NCBI GenBank assembly: GCA_021018995.1
Contig: CM037587.1
Coordinates: 13,889,366 to 13,953,365 of the forward strand
Length of the DNA: 64,000 bases
Origin: Chloranthus sessilifolius
Taxonomy: Eukaryota; Streptophyta; Magnoliopsida; Chloranthales; Chloranthaceae
Direction of reading: 5' to 3'
The notes beneath the pieces were generated by a model. It saw only the letters and a program-made list of their open reading frames with translations. It was not told the DNA's origin and made no database searches. Shown piece by piece: positions 1-12,100 of this stretch. The position numbers and the translations under genes were made by a program. Positions within the stretch are counted from its first letter, which is position 1. The number at the start of each line of letters is the position of its first letter.

Positions 1-1471
1 GCTATTTCGTTTCCGTCATTGATGAGTGCACCCAATACACCACCATTTGTCATATGAAGACCAAAGGGGAGGTTAGCATTATTTTTCATGTCCATCACAG
101 GTGGGTTGAGACTCAATCCAATGTTAAAGCGAATATTTTACAATCTGACAATGGGGGAGAGTACTCCCTAGATCTACAATCTTACCTAAGGACGCATGGC
201 ATTGAGTGGCAATCCCCATGTCCCTACACTCCACAACGGAATGGAGTGGCTGAGAGGAAGAACTGCCACCTCTCTTCAGATATTTACTATTGTGCATGAA
301 AGTTCCCAAGCACTTATGGGATGAAGTTGTCCTCACCTCTAGTTATCTCATTAATCGTATACCTACACCCATCCTTGGAGGCAAATCTCCTTACCTGGCT
401 TTGTGTCCTAATGGTAAGCTTTTCCTTGTGCCCCTAAGACTTTTGGTTGTCTCTGTTTTGCTCACATCCCCTCAAACAAGGGTAACAAACTTTCAGCCAA
501 GTCAGTCAGATGTGTATTTGTGGGGTCCCCAGGGGGTACAAGTGTTATGATCCTTCTACGGGCACATCCATTGTCACTATGGATGTTACCTTCTTCTCTC
601 TTTCTCAGTGCCCTCTTCAAGGAGAGTGTCCAAATGGTGAAAAGAGCACAGAAAACACGCTTCCTCTCCCTTGTATGGGGAAGAGGGCCTTGAAGAAGAA
701 ATTGAGGAGTTGGTACGCACTAATGATCCCAACGCACCCCAATGGGAAGATTTGGGAAAGTTAGCGAAGGCAAGTTCTTTGTAAGGAAGAAGGTGAGGAA
801 GAGAAAAGGACCCAAAGTCACTACTACCCCTCTTGATCACGACATGGATCAAAGATCTTCTCTTGAAGCGGCTCCTCCTCCTGATAGATCTTCCTATTGC
901 CCTTCTCAAAGATACCAAACATCCATCAGTAAGTTTGAATCTTATCATGCCTTAACATCTTTCTTTCAAGCTTTATTTCATCTTTGGATTCCAAACCTAT
1001 TCCATTCTCTGTTTCTGAATTTTATTGTAGCCAAAATGGAAAGATGTCATGGTAAAGGAAATGAGAGCACTTGAACAGAATACGACATGGGAGATTATTG
1101 AATTATCTGTTGAAAAGAAAGTTGTTGGGTGTATACTGTGAAGTATATAGCCCTGATGGGACCATTGAGAGGTAAAAGGCGAGTCTTGTCACTTAGGGAT
1201 TCACTCAAACCCCTGGTATTGATTTTCAGGAGACGTTTGCTCCAGTTACCAAGCTCAACTCAATCCGAGTTCTTCTAGATCTAGCCCTAAACAAGGATTG
1301 GCCACTGTATCAACTAGATGTGCCTTCTTGCATGAGGATCTCAAAGAGGAAGTGTACATGGTCTTAGCTCTTGGGTTTCTTCTTCAAGAGGAGAAAGTTT
1401 GCAGGTTGAGAAAGGCTATCCATGGCCTAAAACAGTCCCCAAGGGCTTGGTTTAAGAAGTTCTCCATTGCC
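1..1471 (+). mobile_element. Ty1/Copia retrotransposon relic (integrase to reverse transcriptase)
   Basis: Plus-strand remains of a Copia pol gene that enters from the left edge. At 54-270 the integrase core is readable, with the hallmark DNGGEY and the downstream PQRNGVAERKN. From about 1060 to 1471 come the pre-RT and RT start, including a KARLVT-like segment, QETFAPVTKL, a QLDV-like palm segment and the HGLKQSPRAW-like segment. The catalytic YVDD region, RNase H and 3' LTR are not present. The stretch between integrase and RT (300-1050) fits the variable Copia linker. The copy is broken, with at least several coding breaks, and looks old. Family assignment is secure; the lineage is not resolved. 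Confidence 0.85.
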
Positions 1472-2167
1472 AGATAACATTCCGACTTTAGATTTGTGTT
1501 TTAGAGTGGTTTGGAATGGAATGGTGTCTCCTTTTTTCATGTGATAGTCCCATTGCTCAGTGGGGGTCAAGTCTTTTCAAATACACACGTAAAATTATGT
1601 GGCAACTGGCTCCTAATATGATACTCGAAGCATATGGTTAGAAAGAACCGACAAAATTTTCGAAGGGCACAACCGTTGGAATGTCTAAAAGTAACGATCG
1701 GGTATTGTATGACATAGTATGTGATGTTGCATGTCGGTCTACTGAGAAAATTTTGGGGAGTTAAACCAAAGCTGGGTAAGCTGAAAATGCTATTTGTGCT
1801 TTGGTTGTTCTTGTAAATGATTGTTGTTCTAATTCTGCATGCCCTTGATTATTTGTGGTGTTCTAAGCATCTCACTTAGAAAACTCTGTTATCTATTTTT
1901 AAGATTTTATTTTTGACAAAAAATGCATCGTATCATTAATACTGACACATCAATCTTGAGAGATGGTCGATACAAACCATGTTTTTAAAACCTTGGATGT
2001 CACATCAATTCTGTGAACAAAGTGACAAAATAAGGGTACAAGCTTATTACAGTGAACGAGAAGTCGAAAAAAAAAAGGGAAAACATTAAAACCATACGGG
2101 AATGTAACTAGAGGCTTTCACCCCCCCCCCCCCTCCCCCAAGAGGTGAATCAGAGCTAGAAGGGAAG
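1472..2167. other. Unclassified spacer with a poly-C tract
   Basis: No coding frame or recognisable element was found. A run of C lies near 2121-2137. The sequence ends where the LTR element at 2168 begins. Confidence 0.5.
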
Positions 2168-2516
2168 TGATGCAGAATTTAGATCCACATGCGATGAAAA
2201 TCCGCAAGTTGGCGGTTATTGGCAGTTTCAATTATTTATTGGCGGTTTCATTTAGTTACTGGCGGTTACAGTTAGTTATTTATTTTTAAATTTCGAATTT
2301 ATTTGTAAAATGCCTATAAAAGGTTTTGTAAGGACTATTTTATGAAATTAATGATGATGAACTTTGCTATGCAAATTGAAAACGAGATGTTTTCCTTCAA
2401 GAGTGTGATTCTCTCAAAATAGAAGAGTGATTCTTCTATACGTGCGTGGTTGGTGCGAAGCCGACCATTCAATCATTATATTCACTATTATCTCAATTGG
2501 ATATATTTCTGCATCA
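2168..2516 (+). repeat. 5' LTR of the small two-LTR element
   Basis: Begins TGATGCA and ends TGCATCA, giving 7-bp inverted ends. A TATAAAAGG box is near 2315. It aligns with 2967 onward for most of its length. Confidence 0.7.
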
Positions 2517-2966
2517 GATTTCAAATTCCATATTTCAGATTTTAGCATTCATATAGATTCCAGATTCCAACATTCATATAGGTAATTTCAGCATTCACAT
2601 AATTTCAGCATCCATATAGATTCCAGATTTCATTAACATTATCTTGCATCATTATGGAGTCTCGAAGTCCTTATTAAAGAACTTACGACTAAATTGGCTA
2701 CGAATCAAACTGAACTTCAAACCCTCGATAAGTAGATTGCCAAGTTCAAACCCTCGGCAAATAGATTCGCAAGTTCAAACTCTCGACAAGTAGATTCACA
2801 AGTTCTAACTCTCGTGCGGTAAAAGATGGCGAAGGTGGACAAAATATGGTGTAAGGAGAAAGGGAAATCATCCGATCAAGGTTCCCCAAATATTATTCTT
2901 GACCTTCACGAAGAAGATCAATTTTGGCCAAAGTTCGATGTCGAACTTTTTCAAAGTAAAGGGGAT

Positions 2967-3656
2967 TGATGCATAATTTAGATCCGCATGTTTGGATCGT
3001 AGATCATGCATATCGTAAACGACGAAAATCCGCAAGTTTGCGGTTTCATTTAGTTACTTGCGGTTACAGTTAGTTATTTATTTTCAAATTTCGAATATAT
3101 TTGTAAAATGCCTATAAAAGGTTTTGTAAGGACTATTTTATAAGATTAATGATGAACTTTGCTATGCAAATTGAAAATGAGATGTTTTCCTTCAAGAGTG
3201 TGATTCTTCTATACGCGTGTGGTTGGTGCGAAGCCGATCATTCAATCTTCATATCCACTTTTATCTCACTTGAAGGCGTATGTATTTGATTCTTGTTTTC
3301 TTTCATTCTACCTACAATCCTATTTGAATTCTAGTTGTCTAGAATCCTATTTCTCTTTGTTAAATCCGCTCATTTTCGACAAAACTCCTTTGTAAGTTTG
3401 TTCGAATTTCTAAATTGTTGGAGATCTAGATGTTCACCAAAGAACCCTAGTCTTCTAAATCCAGAAAGGAAATGTGCAGCGAAATTAACAGTAGTTAGGG
3501 AAATTAACACTAGTTTGGGCTATTACAAATCATGTAACTGGAAATCTTTTCATTTTTCCGTGTTAATTTGTTAAGACAATTTACATTTCAATTATTTTTC
3601 TTAATCTTCAATTAATCTCAACCCATCTAAATCGCATTGTGTTAGTACCTGCATCA
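2967..3656 (+). repeat. 3' LTR of the small two-LTR element
   Basis: Preceded by a polypurine tract. It has the same terminal 7-mers as the 5' copy but is about 340 bp longer. A 79-codon open frame at 3335-3574 has no recognisable domain and is not called as a gene. Confidence 0.65.
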
Positions 3657-3679
3657 GAAAGCCCTTGCCCCTAGGGCGA

Positions 3680-3990
3680 AATTCGAAAGCTATAAAAACT
3701 GTAAAAACAGAAAAAATTGGGAAAATCGAAAAAAAATAAGGCAATCTTATTTTAAAAGGTTGAAAACAGATTTTTAAAATGTGGTAAAATAACGTTTAAT
3801 AACGGAAAACGCATGTAATACCCGAAATATGCATCTCATATGAAAATATGCGTTTTATTAAAAAAATACGAGTATTATATGTATTTAGTATGTTATGGGG
3901 AAAAAAGTGTATTATACGCGTAGTTTTCAAAAAAATCGCATTTTGTTTGTCACACTATCTGTGAATAATCCGATAATGCCTCTATAACTT
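3680..3990 (+). repeat. Unclassified dispersed repeat, copy 1
   Basis: AT-rich sequence with recurring ACGCAT/ACGTAT words. It matches the reverse complement of 15733-16020 over about 280 bp, for example the shared GTGTATTATACRCGTA followed by a TTTTGTYTGTCACA-like end. It has no coding capacity. It is probably a decayed non-autonomous DNA element, but no clear terminal repeats or target duplication were found. Confidence 0.5.
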
Positions 3991-3999
3991 TTTAGAGAA

Positions 4000-4526
4000 T
4001 ACCAGCGTTTTATGAGTAAAATGCCCTTGCCTTTTGAAAAATACTGAAAAATGAAATATGGCCTTGTCACAAGTGGTGTGCCCAAATTGCAGACACAATT
4101 AAGACTGCAGATGGAGGGTCTATTAGCAGGCCGGACATGGTTTCATCCCATGATCATCATCATGACTAAAAAGTAAGACTAGAGAATAATACAATAAAAT
4201 AAAATAGAAACAGAAATACCTCTGATCAAATTTTTCAGCTTTAATATGAGCATCAACAACTGTATCATCACTCTCTGCACGCTTCCTGCATAAAAGACAA
4301 ACGAATAATTAACTACAAGATACATCTGCTTTAATCTATTATTATCAGCACTAGTTTGCAAAGCATTACAACATACATTGTCATATGAGATGGCATTCCT
4401 TCCAATCTCAAGCAAATATTGAACATAATGTTCTTTCTCATTTAAGATGGATAAATGCGGCATGATCACCCCATTAAGGATAAAGCCATGGCCAGCCAAC
4501 TTTTAAGCCATGTGGCACATGTTTTT
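4000..4526. other. Unclassified spacer
   Basis: AT-rich sequence with no supported gene. The 106-codon frame on the minus strand (4179-4499) shows no family features. Confidence 0.4.
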
Positions 4527-5118
4527 AGCAATCCAAGTCAGTCAAACTAGTAGCCCATGTAGGAGCTTCTAGGGGCTAAAAAATACACCCATTAGGGGAT
4601 TTGACCATTCGATCTATGCACTATAAAATGGACAGTTGTCTTTTTGTTAACAATCGACGTTAATATGCATAGATCAAATGCCAACAATCCTCTCATAGGT
4701 GTGATACTTTAGATAAGACGTGTGCCAATAATGGGATGTTTTGGACTACTTGGTGACTGATAAAGATAGATGCCAGGTGGCATAAAATTGAGCAGTCATG
4801 GCCCTATCTGTGTAGATGCGGCCACTATCATCAATCCCTTTAAGATACTAAGCTTTGAGCAATCCAAGTTAATCAAAGTAGTAGCCCATATAGGAGCTGC
4901 TGTGGGCTTGAAAATAACACCCATTGGGGGATTTGAACCATTCGATCTATGCACTATAAAATGGACGGTTGTCTTTTTGTTAACAATCGACATTAAAATG
5001 TATGGATCAAATGTGAACAAGCCTCTCATAGGTGTGATTCTTTAGATAAGATGTGTGGGCTGCTATTTGCACTACTTGGTGATTAATGAAGATTGATACC
5101 AAGTGGCATAAAATTGAG
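4527..5118. repeat. Direct tandem duplication, about 330-bp period
   Basis: Two head-to-tail units, 4527-4792 and 4857-5118. Both start AGCAATCCAAGT and end GGCATAAAATTGAG, and they share a long middle segment (GATCTATGCACTATAAAATG and GTTGTCTTTTTGTTAACAAT). The units differ at many sites, so the duplication is not recent. Open frames across it are shadows of the repeat. Confidence 0.75.
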
Positions 5119-5488
5119 TTTTTTGTAAAATGCACGGCCCAAATAATAAGCTTTGAGTATCTTGTATGAATTTTCTAGCTCAATTAAAATGCACGGCCCA
5201 AATAAACCAAAAAAGAGCAAATTAATAATCCAATTCTGGTACATATTTACCCAAATATGACCATCCTATATTATTGGCCTTGGGTAATCACATATTACTA
5301 TATTAGAAAAAAAAATTAAAAATTTGGGGATATAGAGAGTGGGTTTGAGAGGGATATATGAGGGACATGATTTTGTGAAAAAAATGAGATGGTGAAAAAT
5401 ATCCTTGATTTTGTTGTAGCCTTTGATCTTGCAATTGAAAAATACGTACTTTGAGATAAAAATTTCTCGTAACCATCAACAGTTGATC
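5119..5488. other. Unclassified AT-rich spacer
   Basis: No gene or repeat recognised between the tandem duplication and the MITE at 5489. Confidence 0.4.
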
Positions 5489-5944
5489 TAGGGCTGTTAA
5501 TGGGTTGGGTCGACCTGGGTTTTTTACCAGGTCAGGCAGATAAGGTCAGGTTGGGTCGGGCATGAAGCATCCGACCCGACCTTCGAGTCAGGTGGACTTG
5601 AAGGTCAGGTCAGGTCAGGTCGGGCAAAAATAGGGTCAGATTGGGTTGACTCGACCCTATATTTATTATAAAATCAAAGAGAATAAAGGGGTTTTAACAG
5701 GGTCGAGTACAGCATAGGGTCGGGTATGTCATATACCCTTGACCGTCGGGTCGGTCAGATCGGGCGTATACCCTTGAACCGTCAGGTTGAGTTAAGTCAG
5801 GTTGGATCAGGCATATACCCTTGACCCATCGAATTGTGTCCATTTCGGTGCAGCATTGGGTTGGGTCATGTTTGGTCGGACATATGCCCTTTACCCTTTG
5901 GGAACCAAAAACATTTAGCCCAACCTGACCCAATGACAGCCCTA
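5489..5944. mobile_element. hAT-type MITE rich in GGGTCGGGT/GGTCAG words
   Basis: The 456-bp element starts TAGGGCTGTTAATGGG and ends with the inverted match CCCAATGACAGCCCTA. It is flanked by AGTTGATC (5481-5488) and AGTGGATC (5945-5952), an 8-bp target duplication with one mismatch, as hAT transposases make. The interior consists of repeated GGTCAGGT and GGGTCGGGT words and inverted CCCGACCC words. No transposase is encoded. A diverged piece with the same words lies near 15270-15360. Confidence 0.8.
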
Positions 5945-5952
5945 AGTGGATC

Positions 5953-6407
5953 GGAATAGGACACAAACATAATATTTTTTATTAAGACTCTGCAATTTGC
6001 AATAATTGTAAGGTCATCCCCAAAAAGAGTATTACAATGCAACATAGGTTAATAATTTGGATATGCAAATTAAGAGTCAAACACCAAGAAATCCAGTAAA
6101 AGATCGCCCAAGAATAAACGGAAGAATTTAAATGATAACAAATACCAACACTCAAAGAAAATTCGAAGAGGTAAGGAGTGTGGTGTGAGTACAAATGGCA
6201 GGTTGTGTTGAACAGAAGAACCCAAAGGAGAGAGTTATATGCAAAAAGAAACTTGGTGATAGAATGCAAAGGTCCAAAAGTCTTTCGCATAAAAGGAAAA
6301 GATATATTTCAACGAATGGGGAAAAAAAGTATAGAAGACCTTGAAATATGCCAGTTGGTAAAAGTGGAAGTGAAGAAAGTAATAAAGGTAAAGTATGAGG
6401 CGTGTAA
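5953..6407. other. Unclassified sequence, left flank of the LINE insertion
   Basis: No domain was recognised in either strand. This DNA continues on the right of the LINE at 12967. Confidence 0.4.
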
Positions 6408-6812
6408 CAATTTGTATGTATAAAAGATTAATATTAGAGCTGAGAATGAGCTACCATAATTAATATTAGAGCTAAGAATGAGCAGCAAACAACAATGTTC
6501 TAGATGATTGCTGTAACATGTGAAAGCCAACGTGTTGGGGACATCATTGGGGGGAGGGGGGGGGGGGGGGGGTACGACAGCCAGCTAGGGGAGTTGTACC
6601 GGTGGTGCTGCAAAAGGGGGACTGCATGTGTTATGGATGCGGTAATCTCAACTTCAGACGACGGATTCGTTGCCATGGTCATGGGTGTGATGTTCACTGG
6701 AGTACGGGGGTTACTATCAAAAACTGTCTAAACGTCAATCATAACTATGGCGGATTGAGGCAAGGCAACAAGCAGGCGATCATCTCACAACGTTAACGAA
6801 CAGATCTTTGGA

Positions 6813-8939
6813 ATGGCTGGAACATCGCGGGTAAATATTTCAAGAGGGTCAATCAGCTGTATCATTCGCAGGGGGACTATACCGGCAGGCCGGGCCGGCA
6901 AGAGCATGCGGGAGACCGGCGAACGAAGGGGAAATTGCCGGGATTGGGGGGGGGGGGATACTAGGTTGGAAACGGCCATCGTTTATGGCAGACCAAGGTG
7001 GATCCCAGCTACATTTCCCCTTGTCGTTTCTGGTGACATTTATGATTCAAATTTATTACTCAATCATAACAGGTGGGTCATTCTTTCCTTGGAGGTTTCG
7101 GAAGGAAAATGTAATTTTGATTGCATTACCATGAAAGAGCTTTAATACGGTTGCTCGGCAACCATTACAAAAAAGGGATTACAGTTTCAAAATTTTGTAT
7201 AGACTGTTTTCTGTTGGCTTTCGCTGAGGATGCCTTTCTGGCGGCCGACAGCTTGCAAAATACGGGGACGGCTATGTGGAGGGCAATGGAGGCTCGCTTC
7301 ATTCGGTGGGATGAGGATATGTACAGAACGATGCGTCAAATTGGAGAAGATGATCTTTGGCTGCGCATTCATGGCTTACCACCTCACGCCTGGACAATGA
7401 AGTCCTCAATGGTATCGGAAGAAGGTGCAAGACTTTCCTCAGGACCGACCCTTCCACTGCGGTCGGGGAGGACATCAGGTTCGCACCAACGATGCCAGCC
7501 AGATACAGTGGAGGGGAGATGTCCTCGTTAATGGGCACCGTTATAGGTGCTGGCTCGAATTGGAGTGGGGTGAACGGATACTAGCTACTGATTACGGCGT
7601 AGTACGACCCGGACGGATACGGGTCGATGATGTACAAGACGCGGTGATCCGAAGGAACGAAGTTCTCAACGACAGCGGCGATGTTGATGGGGTAAGGGAA
7701 AGAAGGAATTCGACGGAGCTCCCAGAATTTCATCGTTCAAGAATCGGCCTCCATCCCAATAGGTGTCTAGTAGCGACATTGGACGGCTCCGCCTGGGGAA
7801 CCCACTGCCCGATCGAATTGACGTGGCATCAACAAATGGATCAAACGGAGAAAATGGTCTTGGACCACTGGAAAATGGCCTTTGCTGATGCCCACAATAT
7901 TCAGGCCGAACTCGGAAGTTCTTATAGCAATCCAACAGTCCATTGGAGGGCCCAGATCGATCCTGTTCATTTGGTAGCTTCGAAATTTGCACAGTCAGGG
8001 ATGAGGAATGGCGCGAGGGGAAGTGTTGACGTGATTGATTTTCCAGAGGATGGTCTCTCGACGGAACAGCGCCGGGTCATGACGTGTGGGGCTCTGGATG
8101 AGACTATTGCAAAGTCAGGTACGCAGGGTAGAATGGCGGCAAAATTTATTGCTGATGGGGTGGAATTAAGTGCAGTAGGTGGGGTTGGTGAGGCTTGTGG
8201 GAAGACACGTGGGTGGCCTTTATTATCGCAGGAAGGATGGGTGACGAGGAAGGGGACCCCACTGCTAGGTTGGCATGTCAGCGGCATGCCGGTTCTTGTA
8301 ATGTGCAGGATCCGATGCAGGCATGGCACACCCATACACGGCAACAGATGTCGCCTCCTCAGACAGCTCTAGCTAAAGGTAGGACATGTGGCAATAGTAG
8401 GGATGGTGATGGGTACTCGGGCGATGTTACCTCCAGCTCGCGGGTGAGCAGCACTGATTCTTGTGCCGGGTCTCGAGTTGCCGGAACAGATTTTCAATTA
8501 CTGCAAGGTTTTAAAGGATGGCCCAGGGGGTCGTCGTCGGCAATTTTGTGGGTCTTCGACGAATGCTCAATCGGTAAAGCAGACTGGGCCTTTAGCATTC
8601 TTGTTTTTCTGATATTTCTGTGGGTCATGTGTGCAGTTGTAGCAGAACCTCGTGCAAGCCCGACTGTAAACAACACCGCAACCGGCACCGGCAGTGAAAG
8701 GACGGCTAAACCAAGAGGGAGGTTACTCTAAGGGCTCGGATACTATTGAGCAATTCTCATCAGACGGGGATTCTGCGTACCACTCCAAGACAGGGCCCGA
8801 GAGGTCCGAAGAGGAAAGGTTGGCGATTCTCGAAGAGTCTCTAGGGATCTCATACAATGGACCGCGTGATGCGCTTTTGAAATTATATCATGATATCTTA
8901 GAAAAGGGGAAGCAGATGTCCAAAGGGGAGAGGAGCTGA
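6813..8939 (+). pseudogene. LINE ORF1 (DUF4283-type RNA-binding gag-like protein), broken
   Basis: Reading begins at ATG 6813 (MAGTSRVNISRG). Around 7070-7145 it has WVILSLEVSEGKC, and at about 7345-7390 the DUF4283 signature LWLRIHGLPPHAW. The reading moves from the first frame to another near 7121-7145 and returns by about 7425, where DASQIQWRGDVLVNG and WLELEWGERI follow in a 315-codon open stretch. A further disrupted zone (8372-8694) precedes a charged C-terminus (ERLAILEESLGISYNG) ending at the TGA at 8937-8939. In plant L1 elements this protein coats element RNA. ORF2 starts 178 bp downstream. About three to five breaks separate this copy from an intact frame. Confidence 0.75.
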
Positions 8940-9117
8940 GGAAAGATGGGTCGTGTTAGATCGAGATGGGGGTTATTCTATGTTCACCATAGGAAGGGTC
9001 TGCAAAGATCTAAAGGTATTGAAGGGCAGATTCGGGGACATGGATCTCCAGACAGGAGCCCCTAGGAGGGCTGTTAACTGGGTTGTTTAGTGGGTTGCTC
9101 TTTCTATTGGTTTTGTT

Positions 9118-12100
9118 ATGAATTTCTTGAGCTGGAATGTGAGAGGTCTAGGTGATCGGGATAAACAGGTGTTGGTTAAGTACTTCATCAGAGGTCAGAG
9201 CTTTGAGGTGATTGGGTTGCAAGAGACAAAGTGGGAATCGGCGAACGATTCAATGGTCTTTTCGGTTTTAGGAGACAAGGCGTGGCAGTGGCTAGCGCTC
9301 AATGCGGCTGGCAGCAGGTGGAGTGCTCTTAGCATGGGATTCCAATCCATTTAAGTTGGTGGATTCGGAAATAGGCAGCTATCTGCCGGCGGCTCTGCTT
9401 CAGGACAATAGGACGGGGAACATGTGGGTGGCCATGACAGTGTACGGCCCCACTGTCAATTATCTTAGACGAGAGTTCTTCAAGCTAAGTGTCATTATCA
9501 GCAGATGGGATTTTCCGGTTTGTGTGTGTGGAGGGGGGGGGGAGGGAATTTTAATGCTCTGTGCAATGTGGGGGAAAAAATCGTGGCTATATTGATCTTA
9601 TGGCTAAAGATCACTGTACAGAATGCATTTCACAAGGCACGCTCTTTGACGTGGGAATTGTTGGGGGCCAGTTCGCTTGGTTGAATGGTCAGGACTAGCC
9701 CACATTGTGCAGGCTTGATAGATTCTTATGCGGGATGAATTTTTTGGAGCTGGTGGGCAACGCTTCGGTTTAGCTCCGACACACGACAATATCAGATCAC
9801 AAGCAGATTGTGTTATCTTACCCCAGTAGCCTGGCTTCGGATTCTGCCCCGGTCCCTTTCCGGTTTGTCGACGCTTGGCTCCAGGATGAGGAGTTCAAGC
9901 AACGACTACAGGGGTGGTGGAATCAAGATAATATTATTGGGACATCGGCTTATGTTTTCACCTCAAAGCTGAAGAATTTGAAATTGCAGATCAAGACATG
10001 AAACAAAGAAAGGTTCGGGTCAACGGGTAGGCTGAAGGATGGAATTCTGGCGGAAATTGCGGTGTTGGATCATTCCGAAGAAAGGGGGCCGCTCTCTAAT
10101 GAGGATAGGGAAATAAGGTTGACTTTGAAAGTGGCTTACAACACGAAAGTGTTGAAGGAGGAGCAGCAGTGGGGACAGAAAGCTAAGGCTCATTGGCTGA
10201 GGCATGGTGATGGTAACACGAAATTTTTCCATGCGGTTGCTAATGGCAGAAGAAATCAAAACCAGATCTCCTCTATAGAGATAGACGGAATCAGGTATGA
10301 GGAGCAGGACGAGGTACACACAAAGATTGTTGACTTCTATAAGGGGCTATATTCGTCGGATGTGGTGGTAGACCGTCGATGGACGAAATCCCCTTCAACT
10401 CGATTGGAATAGAAAAGGCTAAGTTCCTCGAAAGGGCATTTACGGAGGATAAGGTGAAGGCTGCTATGGAGAATTTGGGCAGCAACAAATCTCCGGGACC
10501 GGATGGGTTTACCGTAGAGTTCTTCAGATTCTCATGGGATATCATTCGTATGGACTTCTTGGCTTTTCTATGCGATTTCCATAGGTACGGCAAGCTAGCT
10601 AAAACCATCAATTCATCTTTTATTGCACTCATTTAGAAGTGTTTGGGGGCCACTGATATCACGGACTACAGACCCATCAGTCTCACCGGATGTGCCTATA
10701 AGATCGTTGCGAAGATCCTGGATTCTCGTCTCAAGGAAGTAATCAGCACGCTGATTTCCAATGTGCAAGGGGCTTTCATCCCTGGTAGACACCTCCTAGA
10801 CATTGCAGTGACGGCTGTGGAAGCGATGGACTCGGTCAAAAAACGGAAGGATAAGGGTTGGGTTTTTAAGATCGATATGGAAAAGACGTATGACAGGGTG
10901 CAATGGGATTTCCTTGACTATGTGCTATCGAGAATGGGCTTTGGCGCGGTATAGCGGAAATAGATGAAGGGTTGCTATGCTTCGGTTAGGTTCTCAGTGA
11001 TGATTAATGGGGCGCCTCATGGTTACTTCAGGACTAAGAGAAGGCTTAGACAGGGATGCCCGCTTTCACCTATGCTATTCAATTGTGTCAGGGAGGCTCT
11101 TCATAGGTTGTTTATGAGGGCGGAAGCTCTTCATCTGATCAAGGGTTTTGTGGTGGCTGACAACAGAATGTGTATCTCTCATTTGCAATACGCCGATGAT
11201 ACGATGATTTTCTGTAATGGAAGGAGGAGCGGCATGGAAGTAAAGACGGTTACTGATTTGATGGTTCTTTTTGAAGGACTGTCAGATCAGAAAATTAACC
11301 TGCACAAATCCAGCATGGCCGGTATCAATATTTCAGATGATGAAACGGATAGGATCGCAACAAAGATCGGGTGTAGGAAAGAAACTCTGCCTCTCACTTA
11401 CCTCGGTATCCCTCTTGGAACCGGGAATTGCAGAGCTAGAAGTTGGGAGGAAATGGTGCAGAGACTCCATAAACGATTGGCTATGTGGAAAAGTAAATCG
11501 CTGGGCAATGGGGGAATGCTTACGCTTATAAAATCCACTCTAGCTTCCATCCCGGTCTTTATGATGTCTATTTTTAAAGCACCGGTGAGTATTACGAAAA
11601 AGTTAGAGAAGATCATGAGAGATTTTATTTGGGAAGGAAATGGGGATCGGAAGAAGTTTTCGTGAAGTGGGTGGAGTGTTGTGATCACAAAGGAAGAAGG
11701 GGGCCTAGGGATTCAGAGACTTCGCATCTTGAATACGGCTCTCCTCACAAAGTGGCTTTGGAGGATGGGGGAGGGAAGAGAAGCGGATAAACTATGGTGG
11801 CAGCTGGTGACCAATAAATACGGGGCGTTGGAGGAGCCCTGGAACTATAGCTTCAGGTCTAATGCGGAGTTGGCTTGGTGGAAAGAAGTGAAGCACTATG
11901 TGACCTACATCAAAAGGGTATCGGGTACAATTCGGGAGACGGGCACCAGATTTGCTTTTGGAAGGATAGTTGGGTTGGAGAACAACCGCTGCAATCAAGA
12001 TTTCCAACAATCTATATGCACTCTGATGCGAAGGAGGCAGTTATTAACAACTTTGTGCAATCGGATCATGGTACCTGGGTCTGGAGCATTCCAACGCATT

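Larger units (their letters stand above)
2168..3656 (+). mobile_element. Small two-LTR retrotransposon without pol (TRIM/LARD-like)
   Basis: Two direct repeats (2168-2516 and 2967-3656) share the start TGATGCA and the end TGCATCA and a TATA-type CCTATAAAAGG box. They flank only about 450 bp. The purine-rich AAAGTAAAGGGGAT directly precedes the second LTR, which sets the plus orientation. Flanking pentamers GGAAG and GAAAG match at 4 of 5 bases, a plausible target duplication. The internal part holds two short tandem repeats (about 2540-2635 and 2716-2814) and a possible short gag-like frame, but no pol domain. The two LTRs differ in length (349 versus 690 bp). The element is a non-autonomous fossil. 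The lineage is unknown, Gypsy-like by the gag hint only. Confidence 0.7.

Noticed and set aside
5694-5966. 90-codon minus-strand frame
   Set aside because: It is a shadow of the GGTCAG/GGGTCG words of the hAT MITE.
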